A program made the position numbers and the translations under genes. From Candidatus Alcyoniella australis (GTDB lineage Bacteria; Lernaellota; Lernaellaia; JAVCCG01; Alcyoniellaceae), in NCBI GenBank assembly GCA_030765605.1, contig JAVCCG010000092.1:1-54560 (forward strand): a stretch of 54,560 nucleotides of DNA, read 5' to 3'. Positions 51,545-54,560 of this stretch are shown here, in pieces (positions within the stretch are counted from its first letter, which is position 1; every line of letters begins with the position of its first letter). A model generated the notes under the pieces. It saw nothing but the letters and a program-made list of their open reading frames with translations, was not told where the DNA came from and ran no database searches.

Positions 51545-52084
51545 ATGCATAGAAAGTTATTCGTTTCCGCGGCGGTTGTGTGCCTGATGCTCAGCGTCCT
51601 CGCCACGGCCGCCGACGTGCCGGCCCCGGATTTCATGGGCCTCTACACCTATGACGGCAGCCAGCTGACCAAGCTCGATCGCGCCTTTTCGACTACTGCG
51701 GATAACTCCGCGGGCAAATCCGTAGTCGGCTTCCCGGCCAACACCAACTTCCCCCTGGTGCAGCCCGACGTTGTTTTCGTGGCCTACCACGAGAAGATCG
51801 AGCTGCTCGAGGCCAACATCATCGGCCTGACGTGGGAAGGGATCAAAATGCTCGACGGCCAGGAGTTCAAAAGCGAGAACTACGAGCTGAACATGTACGT
51901 GCGCGACGGCGAGAAGATCGTGCGCTTCAACGTCGCGCCGCTGGAGGGCCAGAACTTCACCTACAAGTACGTGCCCGAAAAGCCGCTGGCGCCGGGCAAA
52001 TACCTGTTCTACTTCGGCCGCAGCCTCAAAGACGCCCGCGTGGCGGATCAGGACAAGGTCTTCGTGTTCGAGATCGTGAAGTAA
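51545..52084 (+). CDS. Exported protein of unknown function, 179 aa
   Basis: A signal peptide (about 1-22, ending ATAA) is followed by about 155 residues of beta-rich sequence, with paired strands LVQPDVVFVAYHEKIELLEA, ENYELNMYVRDGEKIVRFNV and PGKYLFYFG, like an immunoglobulin-type fold. There are no cysteines in the mature part and no catalytic motif. It has its own promoter and GGGGCGATC before the ATG. It is convergent with the PilZ gene, 10 bp apart. I do not recognise it. Confidence 0.7.
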   Translation: MHRKLFVSAAVVCLMLSVLATAADVPAPDFMGLYTYDGSQLTKLDRAFSTTADNSAGKSVVGFPANTNFPLVQPDVVFVAYHEKIELLEANIIGLTWEGIKMLDGQEFKSENYELNMYVRDGEKIVRFNVAPLEGQNFTYKYVPEKPLAPGKYLFYFGRSLKDARVADQDKVFVFEIVK

Positions 52085-52094
52085 GCGGGAAGAT

Positions 52095-52781
52095 CTACTG
52101 CTTGACGCCAAGCTGTTCGAGATACTGCTCGAGCAGCTTTTTTCCATCGTCGTAAAAGCGGGCGAACTCGACGCCGAAACCCGGGTCCATGCCCGACTCC
52201 GCGGCCATCAGCTCGGTGATAATGCCGATCACGCGCGCCTTGACGCGCAAAATCTGGCGCGTGTCCCACAGCAGCAGTTGCAGCTCGTGCTCGCTGCCGA
52301 TGCGCGGCACGTCGCGGGTGACGATGAACATCCCGCCGCGGCTGATGTTGCGCGTATAGCCCTGGATCTTCTCCTCTGGCCGCACCAGGGTCACCTTGAG
52401 CACCTTCTCGATGCGCTCGTCACGCCGACGCTCGACGAACTCCCCGACGATCTCGTGCAACATCTCGGAGTATCCGGGCGGCGGCGTGATGAATTCCAGG
52501 CCCATCGAGTGGGTCATGCGCGCCTGCTGACGGTGCTCGTCGCCCAGGGTGGTCCAGCGCACCACCGTCTGCCCCTCGATCCTGCGTTGGCCGCCGAGCA
52601 GAATCGCCAGCTTGATCCTGGAGGTCAGCTTGTAGGCCTCCATCCCGGCGATCTCCACACCGCTGAGCGAGAGGTTGACCGTAATGCCGCGCACCAGGGC
52701 CTGCTCCACGCCGTAGAGCACGGGCAGCCGCTTGGGCAGCCGATGGTGGGAGCGTTTTTCAGACTGGATTGTACTGCTCAT
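52095..52781 (-). CDS. Tandem PilZ-domain protein
   Basis: A 228-residue protein with two PilZ domains. The first has KRSHHRLPKRLPVLYG (the RxxxR-type c-di-GMP motif) and TVNLSLSGVEI (N/DxSxxG). The second has VERRRDERIEKVLKVTLV and TRNISRGGMFI. Both domains therefore keep the residues that usually contact c-di-GMP, so the protein may bind two units or clamp one. No output domain is fused, so it probably works by protein-protein contact, for example with pilus or motility machinery (inference). A PilV-like prepilin lies 1 kb away. Confidence 0.85.
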   Translation of the reverse strand: MSSTIQSEKRSHHRLPKRLPVLYGVEQALVRGITVNLSLSGVEIAGMEAYKLTSRIKLAILLGGQRRIEGQTVVRWTTLGDEHRQQARMTHSMGLEFITPPPGYSEMLHEIVGEFVERRRDERIEKVLKVTLVRPEEKIQGYTRNISRGGMFIVTRDVPRIGSEHELQLLLWDTRQILRVKARVIGIITELMAAESGMDPGFGVEFARFYDDGKKLLEQYLEQLGVKQ

Positions 52782-52866
52782 AACTGAAGATTATCAGCGT
52801 AGAAAAAGATGGTCAATTTTTTTCAGCAGTTAGCGAACTAAACGAATCTGACGTAATGATCATACT

Positions 52867-52894
52867 TTGCTTGGGAACCAATAGCTGTTATTCT
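52867..52894 (+). promoter_or_regulatory. Putative promoter of the FKBP gene
   Basis: TTGCTT (52867-52872), 16 bp, TATTCT (52889-52894), 30 bp before the ATG. Confidence 0.35.
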
Positions 52895-52924
52895 GTTGTT
52901 CTCCCCCATAATCCAGGAGCAATC

Positions 52925-53353
52925 ATGACTAAGGCCAAAGACGGCGATACCGTAAAGGTTCACTATACAGGCACATTCGACGATGGCTCGGAGTTTGATA
53001 CATCCAAGGGCAGCGATCCGATGGAGTTTTGCATCGGTGCCGGCGAGATCATCGACGGGTTTGAACAAGCGTTGATCGGAATGAGCATCGGCGACAAAAA
53101 AACCGAGAATATTCCAGCTGATAACGCCTATGGCCAGCGCAAGGATGAGATGGTTTTCGTGGTCGAGAAGGAGCAGTTTCCGCCGGAGATTGCGCCGCAG
53201 GTCGGCCAGCGGCTGCAGGTGCCGATGCAAAACGGCCAGATGCTGCCCGTAACCATCACCGAAATCAGCGAGACCGAGGTCACCCTGGACGCCAACCACC
53301 CGTTGGCCGGACGCGACCTGACCTTCAAAATCGAGCTGGTGGAGATCGTCTAG
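52925..53353 (+). CDS. FKBP-type peptidyl-prolyl isomerase, SlyD/FkpB-like
   Basis: A 142-residue cytoplasmic prolyl isomerase and chaperone. It has GDTVKVHYTGTFDDGSEFDT and IGAGEIIDGFEQALIGM from the FKBP core, an inserted 'IF' chaperone domain (about 70-125), and the family end NHPLAGRDLTFKIELVEI. It has no His-rich metal-binding tail as in E. coli SlyD. The ATG at 52925 follows CCAGGAG; the longer frame from 52856 runs through the promoter. A GC-rich hairpin (53395-53418) follows. Confidence 0.9.
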   Translation: MTKAKDGDTVKVHYTGTFDDGSEFDTSKGSDPMEFCIGAGEIIDGFEQALIGMSIGDKKTENIPADNAYGQRKDEMVFVVEKEQFPPEIAPQVGQRLQVPMQNGQMLPVTITEISETEVTLDANHPLAGRDLTFKIELVEIV

Positions 53354-53394
53354 GCGCTACCCCAAGACATACGAACGACCCGCATATAACTCAC

Positions 53395-53418
53395 GCCGCC
53401 CCCTCTACTCGGGGCGGC
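53395..53418 (+). terminator. GC-rich hairpin after the FKBP gene
   Basis: An 8-bp perfect stem GCCGCCCC/GGGGCGGC (53395-53402, 53411-53418) with an 8-nt loop, 42 bp after the FKBP stop. No T-run follows, so the terminator role is uncertain. It also forms the start of the repeat array. Confidence 0.35.
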
Positions 53419-53747
53419 TCGTTGATATATGACCATAGTACTATGCGAGCTTTGGGCAGTAGATTATGCCGCCGACGCGGGGCGGCCCGATGCAATACGA
53501 CCATAGAAGTATGCGAGCTTTACGGGCCGTAGATTATGCCCTCTACGCGGGGCGGCTCGTTGTAATACGACCATAGTAATATGCGAGCTTTGCGGGCACT
53601 TCTAAGGTGCCTATCTCTTGCCCTTCGGAATGTTCAACAATAAAACCCTCTACGCGGGGCGGCCCGATGTAATACGACCATAGTAATATGCGAGTTTTGC
53701 GGGCACCTCTAAGGTGCCGCGAGTTTTACAGGCGGCTCTAAGCCGCC
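53401..53747 (+). repeat. Array of four hairpin-element units plus a half unit
   Basis: Units start at 53401, 53469, 53539 and 53646 (68-74 bp each; the first three are contiguous, and a 33-bp unique stretch precedes the fourth). A 29-bp partial unit lies at 53719-53747. The core is ACGCGG, about 15 nt, TACGACC, 10 nt, GCGAG, TTT(T), 3 nt. Units 3, 4 and the half unit then carry a 7-bp stem with a CTA loop: GGCACTT/AGGTGCC, GGCACCT/AGGTGCC and GGCGGCT/AGCCGCC. Unit 1 contains a perfect 12-bp palindrome CATAGTACTATG. It is non-coding. It ends on the stop codon of the prepilin gene, so it forms that gene's 3' region. It fills nearly all of the 393-bp gap. Confidence 0.85.
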
Positions 53748-54328
53748 TAGCCTCTGCGTAGGTATTGGTAGCGTTCTATTGAATGCCCGCCGAACAGGTC
53801 GATCCAGGTTACGGTCACCAACACTATGCGGAAGTCCTCGCCCCTGTACTGGCTCGCGCCGCAGCCGCTGGAGCTCACCCCGCCGGTGTTGAGGGCGACC
53901 GGGCTGGGGTTCCCCTCGTTAAGGTTTCGCGCAGCGCCGTTGGTATTGTTTCCGAACAAAATCGCAGTGCCGCAATCAGCAGTAGTTCCGTTGGTATACA
54001 GGCTCGTGGTGCGCGTGAACGGCACTGGGTTGTTTGAAACGTTTACAGTTTCCGAGCCATATAGGTAGGTGTTGGCGCCGCTGTAAGCCCCACGATTGGC
54101 CGAGCTGTAGCTGTAATAGGTAGGCCACGATTTGACCACCTCGAGCTTCTGCACGGCCAATTGGTTGGCGACTCCGCGATTACGCGCCAATGTATTGGAT
54201 TTGATGTTGAAAAGCAGCGCGGGAATCAAGGCCAGGATGCCGATGGTCAGAATCCCCATCGCCACCACGACCTCGATCAATGTAAAGCCCTTTGCGTCTC
54301 TTTGGGCCATGCCGATCAAACGCGTCAT
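53747..54328 (-). CDS. Type IV prepilin, PilV-like minor pilin
   Basis: A 193-residue prepilin. A 14-residue basic leader ends at Gly, followed by FTLIEVVVAMGILTIGILAL, with the Glu at +5 required for assembly. Cleavage and N-methylation by PilD are expected. It continues as PilV-type (NRGVANQLAVQKLEVVKSWP). The C-terminal domain is Ser/Asn/Thr-rich, with two cysteines (ADCGTAIL, SSGCGAS) for a disulfide. AAGGGG precedes the ATG. It is probably the start or a member of a minor-pilin group continuing outside the window. Confidence 0.8.
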   Translation of the reverse strand: MTRLIGMAQRDAKGFTLIEVVVAMGILTIGILALIPALLFNIKSNTLARNRGVANQLAVQKLEVVKSWPTYYSYSSANRGAYSGANTYLYGSETVNVSNNPVPFTRTTSLYTNGTTADCGTAILFGNNTNGAARNLNEGNPSPVALNTGGVSSSGCGASQYRGEDFRIVLVTVTWIDLFGGHSIERYQYLRRG

Positions 54329-54419
54329 CTATATTACCCCTTTATCTACGGAGAATGGCATGCAATTTTGTGCACCTATGCCTATCAAGCATACTCCTTA
54401 ATTCTTTATATAGATCTCT

Positions 54420-54448
54420 AACATATTAAAGATGGAGCTGCCTGTCAA
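54420..54448 (-). promoter_or_regulatory. Sigma-70-like promoter of the prepilin gene
   Basis: On the minus strand, consensus TTGACA (54443-54448), 17 bp, TATGTT (54420-54425), about 91 bp before the ATG. The rest of 54449-54560 is AT-rich with nothing recognised. Confidence 0.5.
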
Positions 54449-54560
54449 GGACTTTTTTTATTTTCTTTGGGCTTAATTAATATATAACTGTTTTGCATGC
54501 TTTTTAACATCATGATTTGTAACAGATATTGGTGGGTTATGTGATTATGCTGATTTTAAC

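Noticed and set aside
53401-53747. Possible CRISPR array
   Set aside because: Repeats are 68-74 bp and contiguous, with diverged copies and no unique spacers of uniform length, and no cas genes are present.
54330-54385. 16-codon upstream ORF in the prepilin leader on the minus strand
   Set aside because: The Shine-Dalgarno lies only 1 nt from the ATG, and the peptide has no features.

Overview
The window is GC-rich chromosomal DNA of a Gram-negative bacterium. Evidence for this includes lipobox lipoproteins, secreted propeller and protease proteins, an RND/MMPL-type exporter and a PilV-like prepilin. Asp-run linkers in secreted proteins, Cys-rich lipoproteins, an FG-GAP subtilase, tandem PilZ domains and a 5S-type/biotin carboxyltransferase resemble deltaproteobacterial-grade lineages (Myxococcota, Desulfobacterota or a related candidate phylum). 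This placement is inference, because no rRNA or tRNA gene is visible. Three loci are clearly more AT-rich than the rest and look acquired: 25.4-27.3 kb, 34.4-36.2 kb and 44.3-45.2 kb.

Layout. 1-0.6 kb: two long direct repeats, part of an inverted third copy, and a hairpin element. 0.6-4.4 kb: a decayed alpha/beta hydrolase, a SagB-type nitroreductase, a GT-C membrane protein, an unrecognised protein and a GGCT-like protein. 4.5-7.1 kb (minus): HU and a pair of ArsA/Get3-type ATPases. 7.2-11.1 kb: an alkaline-phosphatase-superfamily protein that seems to lack metal ligands, then a large TPR protein. 11.1-21.7 kb (minus): a Cys-rich protein, a run of GT-C, GT2 and subtilase genes, then an AAA ATPase and an M28 peptidase interrupted by membrane helices. 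21.8-25.3 kb: Cys-rich and Asp-run lipoproteins, AlkA and a CapA-type lipoprotein. 25.3-27.3 kb: a two-gene ATPase/RloB putative defence operon with its own promoter. 27.3-34.4 kb: a propeller-like protein, an MMPL exporter, a SEC-C miniprotein, a second decayed alpha/beta hydrolase and a metallophosphoesterase. 34.4-38.2 kb (minus): an AT-rich TPR membrane protein and aconitase. 38.3-43.1 kb: glucan phosphorylase, two nitroreductases and a PIG-V-like GT-C, tightly packed, ending in a MITE-like inverted repeat. 43.3-51.1 kb: a START-like protein, an orphan cyclase-like protein, then carboxyltransferase 5S-biotin fusion, 12S-type subunit and malic enzyme. 51.2-54.6 kb: a zinc ribbon, a secreted protein, tandem PilZ, an FKBP, a repeat array and a PilV-like prepilin.

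Functional threads. The 45.3-51.1 kb genes form a C3/C4 carboxyl-transfer node (pyruvate, oxaloacetate, malate, methylmalonyl-CoA), with aconitase nearby. Several genes deal with envelope glycosylation and secretion. The most unusual non-coding signal is a small dispersed hairpin element. Its stem sequence changes between copies while base pairing is kept. Copies lie at both ends of the window.
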